This document shows, piece by piece, positions 13,093 through 25,104 of a stretch of DNA of 64,000 nucleotides (the first letter of the stretch is position 1; each line of letters starts with the position of its first letter). The notes beneath the pieces were generated by a model. It searched no databases. It was not told where the DNA came from and worked only from the letters and a program-made list of their open reading frames with translations. Made by a program: the position numbers and the translations under genes. Source of the stretch: Archegozetes longisetosus (lineage: Eukaryota; Arthropoda; Arachnida; Sarcoptiformes; Trhypochthoniidae); the NCBI GenBank assembly GCA_018873245.2, contig JAEMBT020000001.1, positions 1,116,001-1,180,000 on the forward strand, in the 5' to 3' direction.

Positions 13093-16000
13093 TTAAATTA
13101 AGTTTTTGGTTTTGTTCATCATATTAAGTAGATGATCGCTTTGGCCAATATTACAGTAATCCATTTCTCTGCCATGACTACACTTGACACCATCAATTAC
13201 ACGAATAACTGCCAACATTGTCCCAATTATGGCAACTGTAAACCCAAAGATAACTAGTAGAAATGCAGGTAATTTACTCCATGTTAGCATTCTTCCTGGG
13301 TCTAACTTCAGATAACAAAGAGCTGGCAGAATGAACGCCAACGGAACGGCTGCCAATACACCCTATTTTGATTTATAATAATTATTTTTATTGTTTAGTC
13401 CACGACTCAGTTGATAATGGCTTACATTTAGTTCTAGAACTATTCCGAGACAATCGGTAAAAGTTGAAAATATGAAACACGTGGCAACAATTGCTACAGT
13501 TATTAGAATGTGATGCGATCGAGTATCCGGTGGTTTACCGTTCCAAATCGCGTTCTCAAGAACCTATCGGACGAATTATGAGTTTGAGAAGTGTTTCGAA
13601 AATTGGTTTTCGGTAAATTGGTTTATGAGAAACTGGTATTTACTTCTCGGACAACAAAGCATTCAATGGGATATGTGAGCATTATAGTTATAGCAAATAG
13701 TATTCTAGCAATATTAGCCAAATCGTCAGACATGCAGTAGTTTTCCAATAAGTCTCCTTGACTGAAGCCTGTGAACGTTGCGTAACCTGATATGCCAAAC
13801 AATAGGATTATAAGACATGATGCTCCCACACTTATATGTGTTATTTTGTTCCAACGATTTTGTGTCGGGTTTTCCAACGATTCGTACAGAAGGAATGAGC
13901 TGTGATGACACATATAGGCTAAGGGGTAGAAACATATGTTTAATCTCTACATTTGATTCAGTTAATTTGCGATAGTTCAGATTGAGCCTAGTTTCAAATC
14001 ATCATTGTTGCAATTGATTTCTATTGTCTACTGGGTAGTAGGTAATTAAGTCAGGATTATCAACTTTTTTCGTTCTTTGTTTCATCTTGAAAAGCATGAC
14101 TCAATTTGTTCATATCATCTATAATATTGCTTACGAGCTCTAACTTGTCCGTAATCGGGTATCCAAAGCATTATATTGGTGTAAGAAAGAGCTTACAGTT
14201 ATGTAAAAAGCTTTATTTGCATACAAATTTGACTTTTCGCACAGCGGATTGCGGACAAATAGGACTCATAAGCATAGAATTATGTGTTATACAGACAATT
14301 TCAGACATGCTTATAGGGATTATGAGGAATGGCTTCAATCCTCGAGTAAGTGTTCAGTTTGTTAAAAATAATCAATAATCGAAAAAGATTCTTACCAAAA
14401 GCTATGATCCCAACTGATTCAGTAATACCATTACCAATGAATCCATAGGCGTCTTCACTAGTTGGTCTAAAGTAAATGAATAGATTCTGAGTTCAATTTT
14501 CTTAGATCATAATTTAAATGACTTACACTTTATCTGATAGAGTTTCGATTCGAAAGAATATGAAGAACAATATGAAGAAAATGAAAAGGAGCGAAATAAG
14601 AGATACCTTTAAACAGAAAAATATCTTTATATTAGCATTTCTTGTCAATTAAATTGAAGTCAAAACTGAAGCCATAAACTAATTCTGAATTGAAGGTTCA
14701 TATGAATGATTATTGACTTAAGAAAGTTGAAATATATTTACTTTATTTAATTTGGAGATATTTCTATAAAGTGAAAGCGGAAACGTGACGAGCAACGAAC
14801 AAAGAAATACAACTGAATTACGATTTCCAAGTGCACTGTTTCGAGAAACTAAAACAACATTTTATTATTTATTTCATCTGATTGATTTGCTTGGTTAGTT
14901 GGTGAGTCATCTGTATCGTTCAAGCAATCATAATTACCGTTAAAAATTCTGATTAACACTTTCGTAGTCGTGTCACCAATGATCACATTATAACTTATCA
15001 TAGCTTTGATAAAAATGATAAAGTCTTGTTAAAAATAGGTTTTCTAATGAAAGTTGGTGGAGATGGTGATATAAACTCGAAAATGCTTACCAATAAATGG
15101 ATATAGAAATTGAATGAAAGTGAGAAGCCAGTATCCGGGTGAGCCCCAGGCAGCTCTTACTAAGTCCTTCAAATTTGAATTAGTATTAAATGAATTTATT
15201 CTAAAAAATGTAATATAAACTTAATTACCTGGTAAGTATTGACTCCAACTAGATTTCCCGCTTTCACTAAAACGCACAACGAATAATCAGTGATGATAGC
15301 AATTATCTAAAGTTTAGTCAATTAGAGGTATTCAATTAAAAAATGGTCTATTATTAGGATTAGAATGGTATGAAGCAGTACGAATGAGAAGACATACCAC
15401 TATTAAAGAGATGCCTATTCCAAAGCCTCCAGTTCTAAGACTGTATGGAATTCCTTAATAAAAAATTGATTATTTAATAATCTTATATATCTTATATAGC
15501 AATAAAACGCAAACCATTTAGAGAAAAGTAATAAATGTCAAAGGTTAACACTTATATCTGCAACAAAAGTCATAGATACCTATAACTCCAGAACCAATAA
15601 TACTATTGACATAATTAAAGCCTGTCTGATGCAAATTACTAGTCGGTCCTAATCTGTTGCAGCTCGGCTCTAAGACCAGTTGCTTCGTGTCGCGAGCGTC
15701 ATAACTGTTTGTAGTTATTTGTGATGAAGTGTCGTCATCGCCCTATTAGTATATTTATTAATATTACCATTTCTCCAAGCTTATTTACTATTTCTATCAA
15801 ATCTATTTTATCTTATGTTATCTTATATGGTTTTGCTTACTCTTTATCAACTAAGTCATTAGGTTTTATATCTGCGAAAATTACTCTTTCTTTCTATCAG
15901 CTTAGATCAAATTATGATAAATATTGCAGGCTTAAGACCATAAAAATGTTTCTCTATTCTCATAAATATATTATGGCATTGATCTGTCTTTTTATAGAAC

Positions 16001-16250
16001 GAAAAACTCTAAAGTTATGCCTATTAATTATTAGGTAATACATAATATTCACTCAAAGCTAATTAAAGATCATCAGTTTCGATCAACATTTGAGTAATTT
16101 CTCATAAATCACTTACAATACGGTTAGAACACAAAACATATTACGATCAAAATGAGAAATCAAATCGATAATAAATACCTTATTGGAGTTGGTTGAACTT
16201 ATCTGAGAAGTTTCTTGAAGAATATAAGTGTTTTCATTAGCGGCTGCCAT
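13093..16250 (-). CDS. SLC38A11: SLC38A11-type sodium-coupled neutral amino-acid transporter (12 coding exons, 483 aa)
   Basis: Predicted multi-pass plasma-membrane amino-acid/sodium symporter of the SLC38 (AAAP) family. Exons from 5' to 3' on the minus strand: 16179-16250, 15580-15742, 15398-15453, 15229-15306, 15091-15166, 14938-15003, 14742-14848, 14527-14606, 14396-14466, 13644-13918, 13426-13563, 13093-13362; all phases agree and sum to 484 codons including the stop. Family marks: NSIIGSGVIGIPYSLRTGGFG in TM1 (split between exons 2 and 3), NTYQDLVRAAWGSPGYW, FPLSLYRNISKLNK, MCHHSSFLLYESLE, the segment GFSQGDLLENYC, LTYPIECFVVRE and a C-terminal CSHGREMDYC. These follow SLC38A11 more closely than SLC38A1-10. 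The N-terminus is about 75 residues longer than in the human protein, acidic and Ser/Thr-rich. The 5' end is uncertain: an open stretch at about 16330-16430 may be an upstream exon. Confidence 0.88.
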
Positions 16251-16324
16251 ATGGAAGAAACGGTTCTGTGACAAGAATTCGATTAGACGTTATCTGGTAT
16301 TGTTTTTCTATTGAATATCCTTAC

Positions 16325-16435
16325 GTAATACTGGTATCATATATTTGACTAAATCTGTCCAACTGACAGCTCGCACAAGAGGATCTTTCTTGAGCGCACT
16401 CTCTTCCAACACTACCTAGCGATTATTCGATCGAT
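16325..16435 (-). other. Possible upstream exon of the SLC38A11-like gene
   Basis: On the minus strand this stretch reads, in one open frame, ESALKKDPLVRAVSWTDLVK and on to YMIP, and ends at a possible donor (gtatta). Joined there, it would run in phase into NRFFHMAAANEN of the next exon, extending the transporter N-terminus. A better-looking donor (gtaagg) one codon-plus downstream does not keep the frame open. An in-frame stop lies just before the stretch, next to an AG. It may instead be 5' UTR. Low certainty. Confidence 0.3.
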
Positions 16436-16439
16436 AATT

Positions 16440-19400
16440 CTCTGTTTTTATGAGTACAAACTGCTCTATAACACACTTTGATCTTACGTCTTGTCATAAA
16501 CTCACAATTCTCTCTCTTTCTCACTCCTTCACTCACTCTCTCTAATCGTTAAAACACTACTGAAACGCATATAACTGGAGTTTGATTCTCACTGCATAAA
16601 CAGTGATGATTGATAGATAAATGAGTGTTCACTTTTACTATTTCACAATAATTTACAAAAATGGAATGCTTTCATTGGCAATGAGGTCACTCAATTGGAT
16701 GGAGAAACAGAAGTATTTTAGATGGAGGCTTATTGGATAAAATTTAGTGATTTTAATCTAAAAGAAAAAGTTATCAGTTGTGAACGATTGCATTGCCTAA
16801 TGTGACGAACAGTATGTTGTAAACTACTAGTGCTAAAAGTTAGGCAAAGCCACGTAATACTGATCGACAACTGGGTTCTGTAGCGAACCCATAACTTAAA
16901 TCATACTGCAAACTAGTGCTATTATAATAGAATCAATTTTGAGGTCATGCGTCGTTTAGTTTTGTATGCAACAGTGGTTAACAATAGAGCTAAACATCAT
17001 ACTTCTTACCCGACATCTCGGACACCTTTTTTATTCTACTATCAATTTTAGAAAGTGCTAGAAATAGATTGCCAATTATCTCTCAACAACTTTTTATTAT
17101 GACGTTTTGTATTATTGAGTATTGCTGAAGAAGCGGCTCAACCATATCCTTCATCATGAATTAATTGTGTTATATAAATGCCTTAAAGGTTTAAATGAAA
17201 TGCAAATCTCTAGTATAGTCTTTGAAAGGTACTCTAGTTTAGTATTTAAAGTGTATGTTGTAGATTGAATTGTATACAATACTTCATTATGACTAGTGAG
17301 GATAATGAAGTTGTTCTCATTTCCTTTCTAGCTAACAAGTTTTGTATTTCCGTTTACTCTCAATTATGACAACTATTATTCAGCTGAAACCTACGCCTAA
17401 AATCCTTGATTTTTATGTCAAAGAAAGCATAACTTGAAAGAAAGTTAAGTTATCAAAGTTTAGAAATCAATCGGAATACTGAAAAGTTATGAATAAGTAG
17501 AAATTAGTGAATGGTAGCTTTTGTCAAATGACAGACAGTCGTGAAATTAAATTGCCATTCCTTTAAAACAGTATCGTCTAATCTCCACCTCTAATCGTTA
17601 GTTTAAACACTTGAACCAATTCAAATATGTCTTGCTTAAAATGCTAATCAATATATATCCTTTCATTTATTCATATTTTTTATTCAACCGTATCTTATCT
17701 TAATTGTGTTTGCGAAATGCTATGATTTGGTTGGAGTTTTTTAATCAAAATTCACTGGTATTTTAAACATGATAGTTATTAGAGTTGAACCGAAACAAAT
17801 ACTAAAACCGCAGAATTAATTCATATAATTAGACTAAGACTAGCGCACATTCTAATGATTAAGTGCCTGATTCATGTGCAAGCCTAAAGTTGGATATTAT
17901 AATCAATATTTTCATCTTCTCGACTATCATCTTATTTCTTAAGGGATTTACTGAAATTTCAGCTCGAATTAAGTCTATCCTAAATTTGTTATACTTGTTG
18001 ATTAAAAGAATTTTTAAAACTATTTTCGGCTAACTTTTGCCGCGACCTTATCTGTTAGGTTATTGGTTAGCACATGGTTTTGAGGCGAGCGATGATTCAG
18101 TCAATTTGCGATTTGTTTGCGATTATTTATAGAATATAAACATTAATATAACTTACAGTAATTTTGCTTATTAGCAATGTTTTTGTTGGAATCAAATCAG
18201 TCATAAACATACCAACTCTTTCTATAGTTCTAACTGAAAATTCTAGTCCAATAGAGTGAATGTTAGGAAAATATCCTCTATTTTGTATGTTTTAACTTTC
18301 TTTTATGTCTAATTCAACGTTATGTCATAAAGTTTTAGCTCTGGAACATCTTTGCTTAGATTAGTTTTGAAAGATTATTGCATTGAAGAAATTTGATATG
18401 AGTTGTGTTAATAAAAGATAGCGTAAGCTGATAATAAAGATCATTTGTATTTTGATAGCTTCGTTTGGCATAAACTTCGTAGCGTAACAGTTTCAATGCA
18501 ACAATTGCTATAACAAACACTGTCGTCAGATTTACGGATAGAGTTCAAAATTTGATCAGTTATTGCTCATAGTATTTGATAACATTTGATAATTTCTTAA
18601 TCTGTGTTTTTCAAGACAATTAGTCTCGTTGTCTCTTATTGGTCTCGTTCCGTTATACTTAGTTTAGATAAGAGCTCAGCTCATCGATTGTTTGCAAAGT
18701 TTCTCACTGTTGCAACTGTTGACTGATGTTCAAAATATGATCGGACTCTATAGGAGTTGACGTACTGTACATGAGAGTCGAACATATGTTCAACGATTCA
18801 TTTTTTTCTGTTTTGCTTTACTCCTTTGAGCCTAATTTCAAATAATGTTTACTTATGCAAATTTGAAAATTACATTTGATTTGTCTTACAACTATAATCG
18901 ATTTAAATTAAGTGAAAACGTTAGTCAATTTTGTTATTTTGCTCAATTATCAAATTGAGGTCAGTTGACAATGAAATAAGTGACTGAGGCATAGGCATAG
19001 GCATAATAAGTGACATTATTTTGCTCTAATAATACTTTTACTCTCTCTCCATATTATTTATAAATATTTCCTATTCATTAAGCGTTTAATTAGGCTTTAA
19101 GTGAAACACAATAATAATTGTGAATCTCGTAATTTGTTACCATATTTTCTCATTACTTGTATTATTAATTATGTAATTGTGGTCGACGATTAAAGAGCGT
19201 TAAACAAATTTGTCTAATTTATTAGTTTTGATCAAATTGACTGAGTAGCCAAAAAGAGATAAATTAAAAATAGAGTGATTTTGAGTCTAATCTGCTTAGC
19301 AATAAGTTTAGTAGCATTTTACTGTAATCCGTTAAGTTGACAAAACTTTGAAACTATTTGCTCTAGATTTTAAGAAATGAACACGTCTTAAAGGATTGCA

Positions 19401-19662
19401 CACCCAATCGTGTATCAATAAAGTGGATAAAGTACTAATTGGTTAGTAATAACAAAATATAATATAGATATGAAAAAACGTATCATATCTAAACTCGAAC
19501 ACTGTTTAATGTCCTCTAATACATATTGAAAAATAAAACGCTCTATCGATTCAGATTAGATTAGAAGAGTACTTAATATTGATAGCAAACATTACTTTTT
19601 ATATTAGTTTAATGCTATTTTCAAGTGATTAATTATTTTCGTCTATTATACGACCTGAAGTA
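16440..19662. other. Gene-free AT-rich interval between divergent SLC38A11 and AMDHD2
   Basis: About 3.2 kb. No open frame over 60 codons and no splice-flanked conserved segment. It must hold the upstream regions of both flanking genes. A CT-rich patch lies at about 16495-16545 and a short aggcat repeat near 18988. Confidence 0.5.
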
Positions 19663-21095
19663 ATGGCGAAACAAGATTCTAAAGTTATCCGTTTCACTAA
19701 TTGTTACATATTGAGAGAACATCAAATTATTCGCGAAGACTTATGGGTCAGGGATGGAAAAATTGCAAATCCAGAACCAATATTTTATTTAGAGAGAAGA
19801 ATACCTGATGTCTCTATTGATTGCAAAAATATGCTCATAGCTCCTGGTTATATAGACTTACAAATTAATGGTAGGTTTTACGACTTATTAATTACTCTTT
19901 ACACCAACTTCTACAATATACCCGACTTTAGGTGGCTTTGGTTATGACTTTTCAAATCCTGATATCAATATAGAAGAAGCCTTGCAGAAAACAGCAACTG
20001 GACTATTGAAATACGGAGTCACTGCTTTTTGTCCAACTTTGGTAAAAACAATCTGTTATAACGAAATTTGAGAAAATCAATCTTAACAATTGATTATTAG
20101 CTCAACTATAAGTAGTCTTAGTGTATAGAAAACTAGCAAATTCTTCCGCAACAATTTAGCTATACTTAAGTCCATTTGAATCACAGGTCACTCAACCGGT
20201 AGAATGTTATCATAAACTATTACCGCGAATCAAGAGAACTGCTGGAAGCAAACAATTCGGTGCCACAAATTTAGGTGTTCATTTAGAAGGACCGTTCATT
20301 AGTTATGATAAGAGAGGCGCACATCCCAAGGAATACATAAAAGGAGAGCCAATCAGTTCATTCAATCAACTGAAAGAATTATACAAATATTTAGATGACG
20401 TCTCAATTGTGACAATAGCACCAGAACTGGACACAACTGGCGACGTGACGAAAGAGTTAGTAAAGCATGGTATAACCGTATCACTTGGCCATTCAGTCGC
20501 TACGTTGAAAGAAGGCGAGAAATGCATCAATTCTGGGGCTAATTTTATAACCCATTTGTTCAACGCGATGCTACCCTTCCATCACAGAGATCCTGGACTT
20601 GTAGGACTTCTGACTTCAACTGAGGTCAACAAACCAACAGTCTATTATGGGATAATTGCTGATGGCATTCACACTCATTACGCAGCGCTTAAAATTGCTT
20701 ATAAATCAAATCCTGACGGAATGGTTTTGGTCAGTGATGCCATCTCAGCCACTGGACTGGAATCAGGCAGGCATCGCATTGGTGTTCAAGAAGTAGAAAT
20801 AAAAGACAACAAAGCATTCATTGCTGGGACTGAAATACTTTGTGGTTCGATCGCAATTCTAGACCATTGTGTCCGACACTTAGTGCAAGTGACGGGTTGT
20901 AGTAAAGTAGAGGCGATTGAGTGCGCGACATTGCATCCGGCACAAGTTCTCGGCATTTCTGACAAGAAGGGAACACTTAATTTCGGCGCTGATGCTGATT
21001 TTATTATATTAGATGATCAGCTTAATGTTTTGGCAACTTTTATTTCTGGAACGTGTGTTTCTAAAACAGATAATATGTTAAATATAAACGTTTAA
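19663..21095 (+). CDS. AMDHD2: N-acetylglucosamine-6-phosphate deacetylase (3 exons, 408 aa)
   Basis: Converts GlcNAc-6-phosphate to glucosamine-6-phosphate plus acetate in amino-sugar salvage; cytosolic, amidohydrolase superfamily (NagA). Exons: 19663-19870, 19932-20041, 20187-21095, phases consistent. Metal and substrate residues expected for NagA are present: HLEGPF (residues 138-143, metal-binding Glu140), GHS (207-209), THLFNAM (228-234, His229), DGIHTH (265-270) and the catalytic Asp in VSDA (Asp290). The N-terminal beta-sandwich and IAPGYIDLQING metal-site strand are intact; here the usual HxH of amidohydrolases is QIN, as is normal in this family. Length equals the vertebrate enzyme (about 409 aa). 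In arthropods the pathway feeds the UDP-GlcNAc/chitin precursor pool, which is context, not evidence. The 3' end faces GLMN across only 115 nt. Confidence 0.96.
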
Positions 21096-21210
21096 ATTGA
21101 TAAATGTTATACATTTTCAAATATCAAATTATATAATTGATGATTATTTTATGTCTCAATTTAGAGTATACTTCGCTAATTGACTTAAAATTATAGATAA
21201 AATTTAGCAT

Positions 21211-23046
21211 TTATTCATTGATTATTTCTTCAACTCTTACTAATACGCTTTCAATCAAATCAAAGTTTTGAAGTGCCAACAAAATAATTCTGTGTTTGTG
21301 ATCGTTCGGTAGGTTAGGAAGTAATCCGTTCTTACTGCCAGCGATCCGTGCTTCAAAGTTGACACGACTATTATCTTCCGTTCGCTGTTCTTTTAATTTG
21401 CATAATTCCAGTTTGTAATGAGCTCGAGATAAGTCGATTGCTTTGTGCAACGGTTTCAACAAATTCTCATTAATAGTACTGACAATATCCCAAATTTTCG
21501 TCGAGTTTTTACTTCTCTCATCTCTTAAGAAAATAAATCTGATTATATTCAATGTAGCAAATATGGTGTCGTTTTGCTCTAACAGATCACTGCCAACGCC
21601 ATCAGGAAGTGATGAATTGATGGCTGATTTAATCATTCGTTGTAAATGTGTTCCGAGAAATACTTCACTCGTGAACATATAGTCCTTATACAACCCAATG
21701 ACCAATCCTTGAAGACCTGAATGTTGTTTAGGTTGTGATAGAATCGAATATAATATTTTATAGCGTCCGTTATTATCAAAAGATGCGATTAGTTTCTTAA
21801 ATATTTCCAAAGCTTTCTTACGATGACTTTCAACAGTGCTGTATATCATTATATTGATCAGTGACTTCTCTATTGGAATTTGTCGGATCAGATCCAAGAA
21901 ATTAGCTTCAAGTTCACAATCGTTGATTCGAGACAATAGTGTTTCCGCTAATAGTAATCCTTTTTCATAAATAAGACAAACGCTTTGCTTTAATAATATT
22001 TCGATGAACTGTAAGTGAACGCCAAACACATAGACATGAGTGTAAACACTGGGAAGAAAATTGATGGCAGAACCACTTTCTCTAATCACTAAATATGATA
22101 TGTTAGCCATCGCTGACAAAAATGATTCTTTTGTCAATTCAATGTCTGAATTGTCTGAACATTTACGGCTATTGATGGGAGAAATTAAATCTATTCGTTC
22201 GAAAAGCATATAAAAGTTTGACTGCAATCTCGAGATCAGTTTAACTGCATTTAAAGCGATATGACGCGATTCGCTATTTGTTTCATTGGTCAAATCCAAA
22301 TGAATCAATGGGTGATCCATTAATCTTATCAATGCTTTTAATAGTATACATCTTTGAATTTGAGGGTCAGATGTTTTACTAATACTAGAATTACTGCAAT
22401 TGTTTATATGGTTATCATTTAAATTGTTTGAACTATTTTTGGTCACATCAACTTCATTAACAAATGTTTCAATAAATTTGATATAAAGCGGCAAAACATT
22501 ATTGATTTGCTTAACATTAGAATCATTATCGAGAAATAGTTTTTGTTTTTCTTCGAACTGATATTCGTCTAAAGAGTCGACATTCAGTTTATTGATGTGA
22601 GCGTTTAGTGTACTTAACACCCATTTCAATGTCTCGTTTCTCTTTGTCGGCAATTGGATTAAAACACATTCCAATGGCTTCAGAATTGCTTTAAAACAGT
22701 TATTATCACAAATCTTATTCTCTTCACCCTTGTTCTTCTCGGTTGAGATGGTGTCACTTTCCAATTCAGCCAAGAATGCGATCAATACCTCTTTTGGTTT
22801 ACATAAAACACTTATTTCTAGTAATAATTGTTCGCAAACGTTGAATGTTTTGAACCTAAATTCGTTCAGACCTCGAAGTCTATTACATATTAATGGTATT
22901 AAATCCCAGATTATGTCATAATCCGTTGCAATCAATTGTTTCATTTGTTCATTTCTGAACAGTTCCATCGCTTCTCTCATCTTATGTTTATCTAAATATG
23001 ACTTCAATTGCGTTAAAAACATTTGTTTCACATCTATCGCAGACAT
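21211..23046 (-). CDS. GLMN: Glomulin (intronless, 611 aa)
   Basis: Glomulin/FAP68, a helical HEAT-like repeat protein that in mammals binds the RING protein RBX1 and restrains cullin-RING ubiquitin ligases. The uninterrupted 611-codon frame aligns along its length with vertebrate glomulin (about 594 aa): N-terminal LLEISVLCKPKEVLIAFL (as in LVKLCNPKELLLGLLE), central ESHRKKALEIFKKL, QHSGLQGLVIG, and the conserved C-terminal part LLEQNDTIFATLNIIRFI, ENLLKPLHKAIDLSRAHY and FDLIESVLVRVEEII, which corresponds to the RBX1-contacting end. No intron is seen, unlike the many-exon vertebrate gene. It is head-to-head with THUMPD3 (704 nt between start codons) and tail-to-tail with AMDHD2. The stop codon is embedded in an AATAAA hexamer (21210-21215, minus strand), suggesting a very short 3' UTR. 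Confidence 0.92.
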   Translation of the reverse strand: MSAIDVKQMFLTQLKSYLDKHKMREAMELFRNEQMKQLIATDYDIIWDLIPLICNRLRGLNEFRFKTFNVCEQLLLEISVLCKPKEVLIAFLAELESDTISTEKNKGEENKICDNNCFKAILKPLECVLIQLPTKRNETLKWVLSTLNAHINKLNVDSLDEYQFEEKQKLFLDNDSNVKQINNVLPLYIKFIETFVNEVDVTKNSSNNLNDNHINNCSNSSISKTSDPQIQRCILLKALIRLMDHPLIHLDLTNETNSESRHIALNAVKLISRLQSNFYMLFERIDLISPINSRKCSDNSDIELTKESFLSAMANISYLVIRESGSAINFLPSVYTHVYVFGVHLQFIEILLKQSVCLIYEKGLLLAETLLSRINDCELEANFLDLIRQIPIEKSLINIMIYSTVESHRKKALEIFKKLIASFDNNGRYKILYSILSQPKQHSGLQGLVIGLYKDYMFTSEVFLGTHLQRMIKSAINSSLPDGVGSDLLEQNDTIFATLNIIRFIFLRDERSKNSTKIWDIVSTINENLLKPLHKAIDLSRAHYKLELCKLKEQRTEDNSRVNFEARIAGSKNGLLPNLPNDHKHRIILLALQNFDLIESVLVRVEEIINE

Positions 23047-23750
23047 TTCTCATTCAATTCTCTTATTAAACAACTATTAATATAATTAATATCTTCAAAT
23101 GAACCAAAAAGAGGAAAATGAGAAAAATGATTACGAAATAAAATTGAATGTTAGGTCGAGTTATGGCGAAAACAACAATTGATTCGTTCGCACGTTGTTG
23201 TCATGTGACAGACTAGTGATGAGCGGCAAGTAATCTATACTTTTTTCAACTCTATTAACTATTTTTCGTTGTTTAGATTTCAATTTTGTTTCGATTACAT
23301 TCCATTTGACTAAACGTATTTTAACCGATAATTCCCTATCTATGTGACTGATTGTCCCAATCATCACATCAAACAAAATAACATTTGAATCCCACTCAAA
23401 AAAGGTGACATCTTTTAGAAGTTTAGCTTATTCTAGTGTTTTTACTAATTGAATACCGGATTTCGAAACTGCAAACTCAATTACAATGGATTTGTTGATT
23501 CTCCAATTCTATGCCCATTTGCGAATTCGTATTATATAAGATATTTCGTTTAAATTTACTGTCAATTCGAGCGCAGTTTTATTGTCAAGCTAAAATTGAC
23601 ACATCGCGCGTCACTATATTTATGGTTTACCTTAACAAAAGTGAACGCAATCTTCTCTTAATTTACAAAACATTATTATCATTATCATTATTTATGTTTT
23701 GATTAAGTGATAAATCAATGAATCTGTAGTTCATTAAACTGGATGGCAAA
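23047..23750. promoter_or_regulatory. Shared divergent promoter interval GLMN / THUMPD3
   Basis: 704 nt separate the start codons of two intronless genes on opposite strands. No coding exon is evident, although frames of about 60-70 codons occur by chance. A shared bidirectional promoter is inferred from the spacing; no clear core element stands out. Confidence 0.4.
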
Positions 23751-24884
23751 ATGTCTGAAACTTTTAAATACGAGGCAACTGTAGTGACAGGTCTTGAATG
23801 GATATCAGCCGAAGAATGTCGTGAAAAATTAAGCCCAATAAGTGTCAATCAATCGCACGGAAGAGTTTTCATCGAGACTGTTAAAAGAGTTGATGAAGTT
23901 TTTGAATTGAAATCAGTCGATAATATATATGCAGTTATTTATGACATTCAATGCCAACAATTGCCTAAAAATACTGAAGAATTGACACAACAGTTGCAAA
24001 ACATATCGAAAGAGTGCGAATGGAGTAAAGGATTGAGAGCTTGGAAACAAGCATTCGATTACACAAAATGCGATTTGGAAACAATTCTTGAGCAAAACAA
24101 AGACTTAAAGGAAGTGAAGCCATCGTTTCGGGTGACCTGCAATCGAACAGGTGACCACGTGTTCAAATCACAAGAATGTGCGTCAATATTTGGGTCAATA
24201 GTTAATGATACTTTTGGATGGAAGGTCTCTATGAAGGACTTTGACATCGAAGTTGTGCTCAATATCAAAGACCAACACATTTATGTTTGTATATCACTGA
24301 CTCGCGAATCCTTACATCACAGAAATCTGGTAAGTTTCGGTCCGACAAGTCTTCGTGCGACAATTGCTTATAATATGCTCCGTTTGGCGGACATCAAAGC
24401 TGGTGATATAGTGTGTGATCCGATGTGCGGTTCGGGCGCTCTTCCTATCGAATGCAAAGTTAATTGGAGGCAAGCTTTTAATATCGCTGGAGACAATCAT
24501 CCGATGGCTATTGAGAGAACGCAGGCCAATTGTCTAGAAGATAACTCACGAATAGATATTCTTCAACTGGACATCAGGTCTCTTCCGTTCAGAACTAACT
24601 CAATTGATGTCTTCATCAGTGATTTACCGTTTGGTAAGCGCTTGGGTTCAAAACACGACAATAAGACTTTATATCCGGCTCTACTCATAGAACTTACGCG
24701 TTGTATCAAAGTTAGTACTGGAAGAATGATTCTCTTGACTCAAGACAAGCGTAATATGAATTATGCCTTAGGAGATATTCGCATCAAAAAGTATTGGAAA
24801 TTATTTCGCACTATATTTGTAAAGATAGGAGGACTTCATGCTTCCATTTATTGCCTTAGAAGAAAATCGTTACCATTTCAATAA
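23751..24884 (+). CDS. THUMPD3: THUMPD3-type tRNA guanine-N2 methyltransferase (intronless, 377 aa)
   Basis: THUMP-domain class I SAM methyltransferase. The vertebrate orthologue, with partner TRMT112, makes N2-methylguanosine in tRNAs (known for the family). Residues 1-100 match the THUMPD3 N-terminus (VVTGLEWISAEECREKL, LKSVDNIYAVI); THUMP-type residues 124-190 include FRVTCNRTGDHVF and FDIEVVLNI; then SLHHRNLVSFGPTSLRATIA. SAM motif I is CDPMCGSGALPIE (222-234), the acidic loop AGDNHPMAIERTQAN (246-260), and the catalytic DLPFGKRLGS (291-300) has the family's D-L-P-F form of the NPPY motif. It is shorter than the human protein (about 507 aa) because the charged linker between the N-terminal part and THUMP is nearly absent. 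AATAAA at 24880-24885 overlaps the TAA stop. The gene is convergent with RpL21, 220 nt apart. Confidence 0.93.
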   Translation: MSETFKYEATVVTGLEWISAEECREKLSPISVNQSHGRVFIETVKRVDEVFELKSVDNIYAVIYDIQCQQLPKNTEELTQQLQNISKECEWSKGLRAWKQAFDYTKCDLETILEQNKDLKEVKPSFRVTCNRTGDHVFKSQECASIFGSIVNDTFGWKVSMKDFDIEVVLNIKDQHIYVCISLTRESLHHRNLVSFGPTSLRATIAYNMLRLADIKAGDIVCDPMCGSGALPIECKVNWRQAFNIAGDNHPMAIERTQANCLEDNSRIDILQLDIRSLPFRTNSIDVFISDLPFGKRLGSKHDNKTLYPALLIELTRCIKVSTGRMILLTQDKRNMNYALGDIRIKKYWKLFRTIFVKIGGLHASIYCLRRKSLPFQ

Positions 24885-25104
24885 ATATTTAATACTGCTT
24901 TACTTTTTTTTGAGGGCTTCAAGACTAATGTTAAGTTTTTTGTATCGTTTCAATTAAACTCAGTTTCAACTTTTTAAAACTCATTCAGTTTTTGTAAGTT
25001 TGAGTCTTAAAGAATAAAAAACTGCGTAAAATAATCAATATTTAACTTTTTTATTATTCCAAAAGAAATTAGATTTAATATATGAGTCGCTGAAAAGCAT
25101 AGAA

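Noticed and set aside
15721-16038. 105-codon plus-strand frame
   Set aside because: It is antisense to an exon and intron of the SLC38A11-like gene, whose minus-strand exons are well supported.
23161-23376. 71-codon minus-strand frame between GLMN and THUMPD3
   Set aside because: Lies in the divergent promoter interval, no homology, no splice connection.
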